Assembly (NCBI GenBank): GCA_947504025.1
Contig: CANNFX010000001.1
Span: forward strand, 1,029,501 to 1,093,500
Direction of reading: 5' to 3'
DNA from: an uncultured Sphingomonadaceae bacterium
GTDB taxonomy: Bacteria > Pseudomonadota > Alphaproteobacteria > Sphingomonadales > Sphingomonadaceae
DNA: 64,000 nucleotides
Below the pieces are notes generated by a model. That model made no database searches, was not told the origin of the DNA, and saw only the letters and a program-made list of their open reading frames with translations. Below, one piece after another: positions 56,090 to 64,000 of this stretch. Each line of letters starts with the position of its first letter. Positions within the stretch are counted from its first letter, which is position 1. Both the position numbers and the translations under genes were made by a program.

Positions 56090-57400
56090 ATGGCTACGCA
56101 AGCTGCCGAAAAACCCCAATGGCGCACCGAACCCACCGCCTATAAGGCACTCAGTGACTATCTGAGCGACAATCCGCAGGCGCAACCGCATCACGAACAT
56201 CCTTTCGATGTCAGCCGTAGCGACATCTATTTCGAAGATCGCTGGCAACCTATCTTTGCTGAAATGCGTGCCAAAGGCCCGTTGCATTATGTGCCTGAGA
56301 GCCCGTTTGGACCATATTGGAACGTAGTCCAACACAAGGCGATCCAGCACGTTGAATCGCTGCCTGACATCTTCTCATCGAGTTGGGAACATGGCGGTAT
56401 TACGATTTTGGAACGACCAGAAGACAGCGATTTTGAGCTACCGATGTTCATCGCGATGGATCGTCCCAAACATACCGGCCAACGCCGCACAGTGGCACCA
56501 GCATTCACGCCGGGCGAAATGAAGCGGATGGAGGATGAAATCAGGCACCGCACTGGCGAAGTGCTCGATTCACTGCCCGAAGGTGAAACTTTCGACTGGG
56601 TTGAGAAAGTCTCGATCGAACTCACCACAGGTATGTTAGCGATCCTCTTCGGCTTCCCCTGGAAAGACCGCCATCTTCTGACTTACTGGTCAGATTGGGC
56701 AGGTGATACGGAGCTCGCAATTGTGCGCGAGCTAGACGAATATCGTCAGGGCGTTTTGCAAGAAATGGCCGCCTATTTCCAACAGCTATGGGTCGAACGT
56801 TCACAAGCTGAACCAACACCTGATCTCATCTCGATGATGATCCATTCCGAAGCTATGAACCAGATGAGCCCGCAAGAATTTATGGGCAATCTGGTGCTGC
56901 TGATCGTCGGCGGCAACGATACAACGCGCAATACGATGTCGGGCATCATTCACGGCTTCGACAAATTTCCCGACCAGCGCAAATTGTTCGAGGAAGACCC
57001 CAGCCTGATCCCCAATGCGGTGCAGGAATGTATCCGTTTTCAAACGCCGCTGGCGCATATGCGCCGCACCGCGAATGAGGATACGGAATTGTTCGGCGAG
57101 CAGATCAAGAAGGGCGACAAGCTTGTCTTGTGGTATCTTTCTGCCAACCGCGACGAGACCGTGTTCGAGAACCCCGACAAGATCGACATCACGCGCGACA
57201 ATGCGCGGCGGAACATCGCATTTGGGTACGGCATTCATCGCTGCGTAGGGGCGAGACTTGCCGAATTACAGCTGCGCATTCTGCTCGAGGAAATGCACAA
57301 ACGCCGGATGCGAGTGCATGTTGCGGGCGATGTGGAACGGGTGCGCGCGAACTTCGTCCATGGCTTCCGCAAGCTGGAAGTCGAATTAACGCGGTTCTAG
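56090..57400 (+). CDS. Cytochrome P450, CYP153-like (probable alkane/fatty-acid terminal hydroxylase)
   Basis: A 436-residue soluble P450. The I-helix oxygen-binding motif is GGNDTTRNTMSG, E-x-x-R is in ECIRFQTPLAHMRRTA, and the haem-thiolate Cys385 is in FGYGIHRCVGARLAELQ. These motif variants, especially GGNDTTRN, are those of CYP153 n-alkane/terminal hydroxylases. It needs a ferredoxin and reductase; the flavoprotein at 51411 could serve. A TTGACA at about 56013 may belong to its promoter, but no clear -10 is seen. Confidence 0.9.
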   Translation: MATQAAEKPQWRTEPTAYKALSDYLSDNPQAQPHHEHPFDVSRSDIYFEDRWQPIFAEMRAKGPLHYVPESPFGPYWNVVQHKAIQHVESLPDIFSSSWEHGGITILERPEDSDFELPMFIAMDRPKHTGQRRTVAPAFTPGEMKRMEDEIRHRTGEVLDSLPEGETFDWVEKVSIELTTGMLAILFGFPWKDRHLLTYWSDWAGDTELAIVRELDEYRQGVLQEMAAYFQQLWVERSQAEPTPDLISMMIHSEAMNQMSPQEFMGNLVLLIVGGNDTTRNTMSGIIHGFDKFPDQRKLFEEDPSLIPNAVQECIRFQTPLAHMRRTANEDTELFGEQIKKGDKLVLWYLSANRDETVFENPDKIDITRDNARRNIAFGYGIHRCVGARLAELQLRILLEEMHKRRMRVHVAGDVERVRANFVHGFRKLEVELTRF

Positions 57401-57424
57401 GATTGGGATTTTTAGACTCGTTCA

Positions 57425-57450
57425 GTAACCATTCGCGAATTTGCTACGAA
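57425..57450 (+). promoter_or_regulatory. Sigma-F-type promoter of exported msrB
   Basis: GTAACC (57425-57430), exactly 16 bases, CGAA (57447-57450). The ATG of msrB starts at 57460, only 10 bases after the -10 box, so the transcript would be almost leaderless. It is the third exact copy of the motif in the window, and 33 kb from the sigF operon. Confidence 0.72.
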
Positions 57451-57459
57451 TAGCCAGTC

Positions 57460-57951
57460 ATGAACATGAACTCATCGCGCCGCCAGATCCTTACCCTATT
57501 CGGTGTAGGGGCCGCATTGCCGGTGCTTGCCGCATGCGGCTCGGGCCGCGCTGAAGCGAAGACCTTCCCAATCAGGCGCAGCAAGGCCGAATGGCGGAAG
57601 CGGCTAACTAAGTCTGAGTTCAACGTGCTGCGAAACGCCGCAACCGAACGGCCATATAGCTCACCGCTTGATAAGGAAAAGCGCGCTGGCACGTTTGTCT
57701 GTGCGGGCTGTGCCAACAAGCTCTACTCCTCGAAAACAAAGTTCAATAGCCGGACCGGTTGGCCCAGCTTCTGGAAAGCTCTGCCCGGCGCTGTAGGCAC
57801 GACGACCGATTACAAAATCGGCTACCCTCGCACAGAAGTGCATTGCGCCGATTGCGGCGGGCATTTGGGACACATCTTCAATGATGGACCGAAACCTACA
57901 GGCAAGCGGCACTGTATCAACGGCGTCGCGATGGATTTCGTCGCAGCCTGA
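57460..57951 (+). CDS. msrB: Exported peptide-methionine (R)-S-oxide reductase MsrB
   Basis: A 163-residue MsrB with an export signal instead of a cytosolic start: twin arginines at 7-8 (SSRRQILTLFG), a hydrophobic stretch and the lipobox LAAC (Cys26), so it is probably a Tat-exported lipoprotein. Zinc cysteines are at 81, 84, 129 and 132, the RTGWPSFW motif at about 98, and the catalytic cysteine 152 in RHCINGVAM. It repairs oxidised methionine of envelope proteins. The sigma-F-type promoter ties it to the metal-stress operon at 24 kb. Confidence 0.94.
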   Translation: MNMNSSRRQILTLFGVGAALPVLAACGSGRAEAKTFPIRRSKAEWRKRLTKSEFNVLRNAATERPYSSPLDKEKRAGTFVCAGCANKLYSSKTKFNSRTGWPSFWKALPGAVGTTTDYKIGYPRTEVHCADCGGHLGHIFNDGPKPTGKRHCINGVAMDFVAA

Positions 57952-57957
57952 ATTCGC

Positions 57958-59736
57958 CTAGGGTGCAATGCGCCAGATTTTGAAACCGCTGTCTTCGGAT
58001 ACCGTGACAGGCACTAGCCATTTCGGCGCTTTGTCTGCGCGCAATTGGGCGACAAAACCCTCTTTCGACAACGACTGGTAATAGCGCGATTCGAACAGTT
58101 CAGGACATAGTGCGACATAGGCTGACCCGCGTGCTTTAAGCGTTTCGCGCGCCTCTTCGGACGTTCCGGTGAATGTCTCGATTACCGCACGAATTCCAGC
58201 TTGGCCGCGGTGATGTCCAGTTGCCGCGACGGTGTGTTCTGTTTCCAGAAGAAGCTGCGGCCCAATGTCGAGCGGCGCGAAGATTTCACCTGACGGTAGC
58301 TTTGCGAGAATCTGGGCGCTGGCAGGAATGTTGCAGGAGTTGGCTTTGACGGCAGCTCCATCCCCAGCTGCTCTTGCCGGCATGGCAAGTGTGAACAGCG
58401 TTAGCGGCATGGCCGGTAGCAGCGCCACAGCAACCCCCGCTAACGCCAAGACACGTTTACCCGATTGCCGCATATTACGCGCAGCGCGAATCCACTGGCT
58501 GATCTGCCAGCCGAGCGGGACAGCTGCCAAAGCGCCGGCAACGGCGCCGGCGCGTGTTACAAAAATGGCCAGAGTAAGAGCTGCGACCAACAGGAGTGCA
58601 TAGTCGCTCCACCAGCGTCGCAGCCAATCACGCGAGCTGGCAGCCAACTGGATCGCAGCAAGAATGCCAATCAGTGGCGGTATAATGGTTTGCAGAATTG
58701 TAGCGAACGGTTGACGCCAGATCGGCAGTCCTTCTGCCACATGGTCCAGCCAGAAGTTAGAAACTACAGGATCCATTGCGCCGAAACCGCCTCCGGCACA
58801 TTGCGGCGCGGCGGTGAAGACAATGGCAAGAGCCCCAGTCCCGACTACAGCGAAGCCGCCTATTATGATCGCGCGTGGGCGTGGCTCCATCGCGGCGACC
58901 ACAGTCACGGAGACCGCGGACCAAGCGAAAATCGCCAGATGCACCGGCGCAATCGCATCGCAATAATTCGCGAAGTCTGAGACACCCCGGGTCGCAGCAA
59001 ACAGCACCGCTGCCGAAACTGCGAGAGACTGAAGAATGCTAACCAGCCAGATACGGTCAGAACGGTTACGCCACCAGCGCAGGACAGCTAGTCCACAAAT
59101 AGCCACGGCGAGCGGAAGGCCCTCGACCGAAATCGAGAGCCAAAGCGCTAGCGCAAATCCAGTCGCCCAGCCGCCAAGCTTTGGCGAACGCGACATCAAT
59201 CCATTTATTGCGAGCAGAGCGGCAACAATCTGCCAGCCATGATGGTCAATTCGCATTGGACGCAACTGCGTCACCACTGGCACTGACAAAGCCATAGCCA
59301 GACAGGCAAGACCGGCGGCTTCGTCACCGACAAGCCGCCAAACCATACGGCCGACCAACAACAGCGCGAAACCGAAGGTCACTAGCGGAACGACTACCAG
59401 CGCAATTCCTTCGGCAGCAGCTTGTCCAAATACTGGCTTGAGCAGCCCAATCACGGCTAACAACGGAATATCGACTAGCCGTGACCAGTGCATTGCTACA
59501 CCGCCATTCGCCACATCGATCCGATATTGCGTCTGATCGAACCAGCTTTGCCCACCAAGCAAATCGCGCAATTGCACCAAGCGCAGAACATCATCTGGTC
59601 CAGGAAAGCGGCGTGCAGATATTTCTGTGTAATTTGTAACGAGAAGCAGGACGCAAACGAGAACCCATGCGAGCCCAACCCGGGCTAGCAATTCAGGCGG
59701 CATTGAAGCCCGGCGACGTTCCAACAGGCTGCCCAT
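57958..59736 (-). CDS. GT-C-like polytopic membrane protein (oligosaccharyltransferase/ArnT-like fold)
   Basis: A 592-residue inner-membrane protein with about twelve helices in the first two thirds and a soluble periplasmic C-terminal domain of about 130 residues. The early FPGPDDVLRLVQLRDLL loop has the acidic pair expected of GT-C lipid-linked sugar transferases, and HHGWQ follows. The substrate is unknown. Its ATG overlaps the stop of the GtrA gene (TGATG), so it is coupled to it. The two would fit a lipid-linked sugar modification path, with GtrA as flippase. Confidence 0.75.
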   Translation of the reverse strand: MGSLLERRRASMPPELLARVGLAWVLVCVLLLVTNYTEISARRFPGPDDVLRLVQLRDLLGGQSWFDQTQYRIDVANGGVAMHWSRLVDIPLLAVIGLLKPVFGQAAAEGIALVVVPLVTFGFALLLVGRMVWRLVGDEAAGLACLAMALSVPVVTQLRPMRIDHHGWQIVAALLAINGLMSRSPKLGGWATGFALALWLSISVEGLPLAVAICGLAVLRWWRNRSDRIWLVSILQSLAVSAAVLFAATRGVSDFANYCDAIAPVHLAIFAWSAVSVTVVAAMEPRPRAIIIGGFAVVGTGALAIVFTAAPQCAGGGFGAMDPVVSNFWLDHVAEGLPIWRQPFATILQTIIPPLIGILAAIQLAASSRDWLRRWWSDYALLLVAALTLAIFVTRAGAVAGALAAVPLGWQISQWIRAARNMRQSGKRVLALAGVAVALLPAMPLTLFTLAMPARAAGDGAAVKANSCNIPASAQILAKLPSGEIFAPLDIGPQLLLETEHTVAATGHHRGQAGIRAVIETFTGTSEEARETLKARGSAYVALCPELFESRYYQSLSKEGFVAQLRADKAPKWLVPVTVSEDSGFKIWRIAP

Positions 59737-60149
59737 CAGTCGGCTTTCGGCCTGAAAACAATCTTGCTGCGCAAGAGCCACGTAAGTGTGAAGCTGATTG
59801 CAATCGCTGCAAGTTTTGCCAGTCGCGGATCAAATCCGCTGAGGTCAGCTGTGCCGACAATCAGAGTTGTGACCGCGAGCCCAGCAATCGCCGATGCAAC
59901 AAACATTGCCTTCTGCCGGGTCCGCTGCGGGCCCCGCTCAGCGACATTGCCGACAAAAACCGTACGGCTCGAAAGCAGCCAATGGGCAAGAATCCCCAGC
60001 GTGTACCCAATCGCCGAAGCTGGTGCGGCCAACATACCTGCAGCCAGCAACGCAAGAAAGCTGCCAACATCGACAGCAAGCGCACCAACCGAAGCTAGCA
60101 GATAGCGCAGGAAGCGCATGTCCCGCAGCCGCATCGCAATCGCTTTCAT
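59736..60149 (-). CDS. GtrA family membrane protein
   Basis: A 137-residue protein with four membrane helices and the GtrA pattern (RFLRYLLASVGALAVDVGSFLALLAAG; LGILAHWLLSSRTVFV; FTLTWLLRSKIVF). GtrA proteins take part in moving polyprenyl-linked sugars across the inner membrane. A GGAGGGG ribosome site supports ATG 60149; the longer frame is a shadow. It lies between the flavoprotein gene and the GT-C-like gene in one leftward unit. Confidence 0.9.
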   Translation of the reverse strand: MKAIAMRLRDMRFLRYLLASVGALAVDVGSFLALLAAGMLAAPASAIGYTLGILAHWLLSSRTVFVGNVAERGPQRTRQKAMFVASAIAGLAVTTLIVGTADLSGFDPRLAKLAAIAISFTLTWLLRSKIVFRPKAD

Positions 60150-60223
60150 GGTCCCCTCCTTTCGCTCCGCGTATTCAAGAAAGCGCGCCGTGCCTCTTGA
60201 ACAAGCGCGCCCACTCAAACTCG

Positions 60224-61813
60224 TCAGGCTGCCTTGCAGCCACCTTTTGCTGTGTCTTCTTTCGTTTCGATCCGTTCAGGCACATCGCGCATGGAATTCA
60301 GAGCAGCAGCCTGATCTTCGGTGACTTCGCGGCGCGGGATGGCGGCTTCTGCCCCCTCGTCGCCAGCTTCATGATATTCGGCATCTTCATTGACACACCA
60401 AGTGTCATAGACACGGCTTCCGGCGAGAATATTCTCCACCGTCAGCATCGCAGTCATCATCGCATGGTCCTGATTATTGTAACGGTGCATGCCATTTCGG
60501 CCAACAAGATGCAGGGTCGGGAACTTGTCCTCCAATTCCTGAGCAACGGCCAGAACATTGGCGGCGTAGTCTTCGTCATAGACGGGATAAGCTTTTTCCT
60601 GACGCACAACTGCACCGCCGATAACTTGCGATGGATCGCACAGGCCGAGAATTTCCATTTCCTTCTTGGCAAGTTCGATCAAATCATCGTCAGCCGATGA
60701 CCACAATCCATCGCCTTCAAAGCAGAAATATTCGAGACCCACACAGGCAACACCCTCGTCCGGCACCATTTCAGGTGACCAGCTACGGAAGTTTTGAACC
60801 CGGCCGACCTGCACCTTTTCGTCATGTATGTAGATCCAATTGTCAGGGAACAAATCCTCTGACTTGATCTTCAAAGCCACGGTCAGGAAATCACGATATT
60901 TGAGCTCCGACGCATTGAGCGTGGTGTCTGGCAGTGGGTGGATGCGGGCGGCCAGTTCACGCATCGGTGCACTACTGATCGCATGTTTCGCTCGGATTAC
61001 GACCGTGCCGTCTTTACCGCGCGCACTCACGCGCCAATCGCTCTCGCCTTCTTTGGCCAAGCGGTCGAGGCCGTGGCCCATGATCACATGACCGCCAGCT
61101 GCAACGATCTTATCGCGCGCTGCTTCCCACATCATTCCAGGGCCGAGGCGCGGATAGCGGAATGTTTCGAGCAAAGTCTTCGCTGCCTGTCCGTCATTCG
61201 GAGCCTTGTTCAGGCCCAGGCTGCGCTTCACGCCGTCGATAACGGCACTCCAAAGCGACAGGCCCTTAATGCGTTGAGCAGCCCAATCGGCGCTCATTTC
61301 ATCGCAAGGCATGCCCCAAACCTTCTCGGTATATGTCTTGAAAAAGATCGAATAGAGCTTCTTGCCGAACTGGTTGGTCGTCCAATCTTCAAAGCTCTTC
61401 ACATTCTTGATCGGGAATAGTTTGAATTTCAGATAGCTGACCATGCAAGCGGTCGAACGCCAAATACCGAGGTTTGACAGAGCTTCGAAAGCGCGCAGCG
61501 GATAGCTGTAGAATTTGCCTTCATAATAGATGCGACTCATCCTTGGACGTTGGATAAAATCATCAGGCAGAATCTCGTTCCACAGATCGACGACTTGCTG
61601 ACTCTTGGAGAAAAATCGGTGCCCGCCAATGTCGAAGCGGTAGCCCTCATGTTCGACCGTGCGGCTGATGCCGCCGACATAAGTTTCATCCTTCTCGATA
61701 ATCGCAACGGTCTTGCCCTGCTTTGTCAGCAGGTAACCAGCAGTCAGACCGGCCGGCCCTGCGCCGATAATCGCCACGTCGACAGACAGTTCCTGTACCT
61801 TGATATCGCTCAC
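60224..61813 (-). CDS. FAD-dependent UDP-galactopyranose-mutase-like oxidoreductase
   Basis: A 529-residue flavoprotein of the NAD(P)-binding/amine-oxidase class. The FAD site GAGPAGLTAGYLLTKQG is near residue 16, then EKDETYVGGISRTVEHEGYRFDIGGHRFFSK, and late HLVGRNGMHRYNNQDHAMMTAML. The family is often labelled UDP-galactopyranose mutase-like and found with GtrA and glycosyltransferases, as here. True mutase activity is not shown by sequence. The C-terminus has a 50-residue acidic extension. Confidence 0.88.
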   Translation of the reverse strand: MSDIKVQELSVDVAIIGAGPAGLTAGYLLTKQGKTVAIIEKDETYVGGISRTVEHEGYRFDIGGHRFFSKSQQVVDLWNEILPDDFIQRPRMSRIYYEGKFYSYPLRAFEALSNLGIWRSTACMVSYLKFKLFPIKNVKSFEDWTTNQFGKKLYSIFFKTYTEKVWGMPCDEMSADWAAQRIKGLSLWSAVIDGVKRSLGLNKAPNDGQAAKTLLETFRYPRLGPGMMWEAARDKIVAAGGHVIMGHGLDRLAKEGESDWRVSARGKDGTVVIRAKHAISSAPMRELAARIHPLPDTTLNASELKYRDFLTVALKIKSEDLFPDNWIYIHDEKVQVGRVQNFRSWSPEMVPDEGVACVGLEYFCFEGDGLWSSADDDLIELAKKEMEILGLCDPSQVIGGAVVRQEKAYPVYDEDYAANVLAVAQELEDKFPTLHLVGRNGMHRYNNQDHAMMTAMLTVENILAGSRVYDTWCVNEDAEYHEAGDEGAEAAIPRREVTEDQAAALNSMRDVPERIETKEDTAKGGCKAA

Positions 61814-61870
61814 TTCATGCCCCCATTTGAATGTCCTGACTGGGAGTGAAGGAAATTGGTTAGGAGATGG

Positions 61871-62551
61871 TTAACACAGGTGGTTCGGAGCACGGGGATT
61901 TGCCTCGCCAACCGCTTCATTTCCTCCCTTGGCGAACTGTGGCCACTGAAGCAGGGCCGCCAATTTCGCTAAGGCAGCGAACTGGAATATGTCTTCAAAT
62001 ACCAACCCATATTCATCACCACGACGCCAACGAACCTTCGCCTGGATCAATGGTAGGCACTCTGCTTCCAATCGCAGAATCTGGTCGATCGCAAGCCTGC
62101 TTCTGCATGTGATCCGCGCACCTTGCTGGGAGATATCGAGGATCTGAGCGACCGAAACCTGGCCGCGATGGGCGGTCATGACAGGAAACCGCAGTTTCAG
62201 TCTGACCGGACGCTTGGGATAGCGGCCCTTTTCGTTCAAAAATTTGGCAATATCGATCTCATCAGTGAAACGAAATCCGGCAGCGCCATCCCTCTCCCAT
62301 ACTTTCTCGATTGCATGGCACTCACCGCTCTGGAGCTGCAACCTCACAGGTCCGCCAGGCGGCAAAGCGTGAAAATTGCGGACCGACAACCCCGTCGATG
62401 AAACATCGCGAATTACACAGAGAAACTCACCCATGGGGGAAATCAGCTTTGCTGCGCGAAGCAGCAAGGTAAAGCGCGGCGCAACACGTGCCTCCGCGCC
62501 AAGCTCAGCAGGCGCAGCTTGGCCCCTCCTAGCTCTACTACCATGTTCCAT
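61871..62551 (-). CDS. PilZ-domain protein with two PilZ modules
   Basis: A 226-residue protein with two PilZ-like beta-barrels. The first (about residues 18-110) has APRFTLLLRAAKL and VRDVSSTGLSV; the second (about 115-210) has KRPVRLKLRFPV and ILDISQQGARI. PilZ domains bind cyclic di-GMP through R-x3-R and D/N-x-S-x-x-G motifs. The second half matches D-x-S-x-x-G and the first half matches it as DVSSTG. It could link the second messenger to surface polysaccharide or motility. ATG 62551 was chosen; the frame continues to 62596. Confidence 0.8.
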   Translation of the reverse strand: MEHGSRARRGQAAPAELGAEARVAPRFTLLLRAAKLISPMGEFLCVIRDVSSTGLSVRNFHALPPGGPVRLQLQSGECHAIEKVWERDGAAGFRFTDEIDIAKFLNEKGRYPKRPVRLKLRFPVMTAHRGQVSVAQILDISQQGARITCRSRLAIDQILRLEAECLPLIQAKVRWRRGDEYGLVFEDIFQFAALAKLAALLQWPQFAKGGNEAVGEANPRAPNHLC

Positions 62552-62728
62552 TCGCCAGTGTCCCCTTTGCAAACCAGCACAATTGCTGATGCACAATCAG
62601 GTTTAATTCGGCGTGGAACTGACGGTGCGTATAAGCCCCTAACAATTACCGTTAGTGCAGAAATTCAAGTGACAGCACATCGTTACTAACCGATGCACAT
62701 GCTGAGAGCAGGCCGCATGCAGCGGTAG

Positions 62729-62813
62729 TGGTACGGGTGACTGGACTCGAACCAGCACGAGCAATGCTCAGGGGATTTTAAGTCCCCGGCGTCTACCATT
62801 CCGCCACACCCGC
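62729..62813 (-). tRNA. tRNA-Leu (anticodon UAA)
   Basis: An 85-nucleotide class II tRNA with encoded CCA (CCA on the minus strand at 62731-62729). The acceptor stem GCGGGTG/CACCCGT has one G-U pair at the end. The anticodon stem GGGGA/TCCCC closes the loop CTTAAAA with anticodon TAA. There is a short variable arm, and the T-loop GTTCGAGTC is canonical. Confidence 0.95.
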
Positions 62814-62970
62814 ACGGGAAACCTAACCGCACAGCGCCCCACTAGCGAGCAGCAGGCTGGCCTGCAATCGCCTTCCGGAAATTTGCCGCTATGAGGTGCG
62901 CGATTTTCTGTCATTTTTGATACGGAAGCCCGTGGCCTGACCCAAAGCTTCTTGCTTGATATAGACGCAT

Positions 62971-63007
62971 TGAATACCGTCAGGCCCCTTGAGCCTGACG
63001 GTATTCA
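62971..63007. repeat. 15-base perfect inverted repeat between tRNA-Leu and ihfB
   Basis: TGAATACCGTCAGGC, a 7-base centre CCCTTGA, and GCCTGACGGTATTCA (62971-62985 and 62993-63007). It forms a long perfect hairpin but is followed by no T-run on either strand. It lies about 58 bases past the ihfB stop, so it may protect or end that transcript, or bind protein. I saw no second copy in this window. Confidence 0.6.
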
Positions 63008-63064
63008 CTATTTCTGGCGGCATAAGTCAGCCACCAAACTACAACGCTTTATAAAATGGGCGCT

Positions 63065-63343
63065 CTATTTGTTGAGCGAAGCGCGCATTTCCTTGCCCGG
63101 CTTGAAATAGGGTACGCGCTTTGCCGGCACATCCACCGCTTCACCAGTGCGCGGATTACGGCCCTTACGGGCATCGCGCTCACGCGTTGAAAATGCGCCA
63201 AAGCCGCGCAGTTCAACCCGGCCACCGTCGGCCAGCCTCGCAGCAATCTCTTCAAAGAAAATATCTACCACGCGCTCAACTTCTTCAGCACGCAGCTCCG
63301 GATTTTCGCTGGCAATCTCTTGCAGCAGTTCGGACCTGATCAT
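63065..63343 (-). CDS. ihfB: Integration host factor subunit beta
   Basis: A 92-residue DNA-bending protein of the HU/IHF family: [16 protein letters not shown] start, VEDIFF-type helix, [29 protein letters not shown] with the proline of the DNA-intercalating arm, and [16 protein letters not shown]. The ATG at 63343 has AAGGCGGGA upstream. Expected to pair with IhfA encoded elsewhere. A TTATTATAG -10-like stretch lies about 45 bases upstream. Confidence 0.95.
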   Translation of the reverse strand: MIRSELLQEIASENPELRAEEVERVVDIFFEEIAARLADGGRVELRGFGAFSTRERDARKGRNPRTGEAVDVPAKRVPYFKPGKEMRASLNK

Positions 63344-63535
63344 GTTCCCGCCTTTCGACACCAGTCGCTTCTACGACTTGGCTCTATAATAAAGCTACTT
63401 CGTGAAACCCCGACATAGCATGGTTCACGACCCCTGTGCGTGGTGTGCCAAAGATTTCTTCAGTTCGCAATCGCAACTCGATAACAAATTTTCGTCAGAA
63501 CGTTAAGTATCAGGAATTTATTGCGAAACTTCTTT

Positions 63536-63877
63536 TTAAGCGTCGTCGAAAAGTTCGGCGGCCTGAATCCCCAAACGCTGCATTCTAGCACGGATTTCTG
63601 GCCATTCTTCAGCAATGAAGCTCTCTCGCTCTGCCTTGCGCAGCTTGTCAGCCGCGCCGGCGACCACATACATCCCCACACCGCGTTGCACTTCGACCAG
63701 CCCATCCGTTTGAAATTGCTGGTAAGCTTTCGCCACCGTCAGTGGATTAGCCCCTTGCTGTGCCGCAAATGCGCGGACGGACGGAAGCATTGCACCCTCT
63801 TGGTAACGGCCTTCTATAATCGCCGCCGCAATCAGGTCGCGCAGGCGGAGGTATACGGGTCGGGATTGCTGACTCAT
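63536..63877 (-). CDS. GntR family regulator, short YtrA type
   Basis: A 113-residue regulator with an N-terminal GntR winged helix (PVYLRLRDLIAAAIIEGRYQEGAMLPSVRAFAAQQGANPLTVAKAYQQFQTDGLVEVQRGVGMYV) and a short dimerising helix, without an effector domain, as in the YtrA subfamily. Such regulators usually control membrane transport genes next to them; here the neighbour upstream is outside the window, and only the ihfB gene lies downstream. The 123 bases ahead of it hold CTGTTCAGACAG-like half-sites, otherwise nothing clear. Confidence 0.9.
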   Translation of the reverse strand: MSQQSRPVYLRLRDLIAAAIIEGRYQEGAMLPSVRAFAAQQGANPLTVAKAYQQFQTDGLVEVQRGVGMYVVAGAADKLRKAERESFIAEEWPEIRARMQRLGIQAAELFDDA

Positions 63878-64000
63878 CGGAGATAGCTCATGGTTTGATC
63901 CTGTGATTTAAGTGCATCAGTGCCATAATACAGCGCGTCAGGTCAAGTGGTCCGACAGCTTCTGTTCAGACAGTTTCTTGTGAAACAACAGCTTCACATC

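Noticed and set aside
1..64000. Mobile elements, prophage or CRISPR
   Set aside because: No transposase, integrase, phage structural gene or regularly spaced repeat was seen; neighbouring genes have similar base composition and tight operon spacing.

Overview
The window looks like chromosomal DNA of a marine alphaproteobacterium of the order Sphingomonadales, most likely the Erythrobacteraceae (Erythrobacter/Altererythrobacter type). The reasons are the DUF3576-leuS-lptE-holA gene order, a 180-kDa-class NAD-glutamate dehydrogenase, a CYP153-type P450, an ECF sigma/NrsF pair, and the overall protein character. I see no prophage, insertion sequence, CRISPR array or rRNA operon. One tRNA gene (Leu, UAA) is present.

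Layout. 1-11.5 kb: a polysaccharide locus. A rightward block carries a sulfotransferase, a Wzy-like polymerase, a GT4 glycosyltransferase and a WcaF-like acyltransferase. A leftward block carries a priming sugar transferase, a small secreted glycine-rich protein, an O-antigen ligase/polymerase-like protein, Wza-like export lipoprotein, Wzc/ExoP-type tyrosine autokinase and a repeat protein. 11.6-24 kb: housekeeping genes (holA, lptE, leuS, DUF3576, phaB, murA, galU) and a flotillin/OB-fold membrane pair. 24-28.1 kb: the most interesting block, a bufferin (copper-buffering RiPP) operon with two DUF2282 precursors, MNIO enzyme BufB, BufC, DoxX, an ECF sigma factor and its NrsF anti-sigma factor. 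28-46 kb: acyl-CoA synthetase, M23 peptidase, bcp, glnE, M28 peptidase, agmatine deiminase, TauE/SafE permease, thrS, PhoD, a small XRE-regulated membrane operon, two alpha/beta hydrolases, a TPR protein and an LLM oxidoreductase. 46.5-64 kb: giant NAD-GDH, ferredoxin-reductase-like flavoprotein, queG, ABC exporter, CYP153-like P450, exported MsrB, a GT-C-like membrane protein with GtrA and a UDP-galactopyranose-mutase-like flavoprotein, PilZ protein, tRNA-Leu, ihfB and a GntR regulator.

How parts work together. Three exact copies of GTAACC-N16-CGAA, the form I recall for Caulobacter sigma-F promoters, lie ahead of the first bufferin gene, inside bufC ahead of doxX-sigF-nrsF, and 10 bases ahead of exported msrB. 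They suggest one envelope metal/oxidation stress regulon controlled by the SigF/NrsF pair encoded in the operon. thrS is preceded by a threonine-rich leader peptide and mutually exclusive hairpins, a classical attenuation layout. The two leftward polysaccharide units that start at 9952 and 11461 share a palindrome TAGGT-N6-ACCTA about 30 bases ahead of their start codons, a candidate common operator. All motif searches were done by eye, so copies may have been missed.
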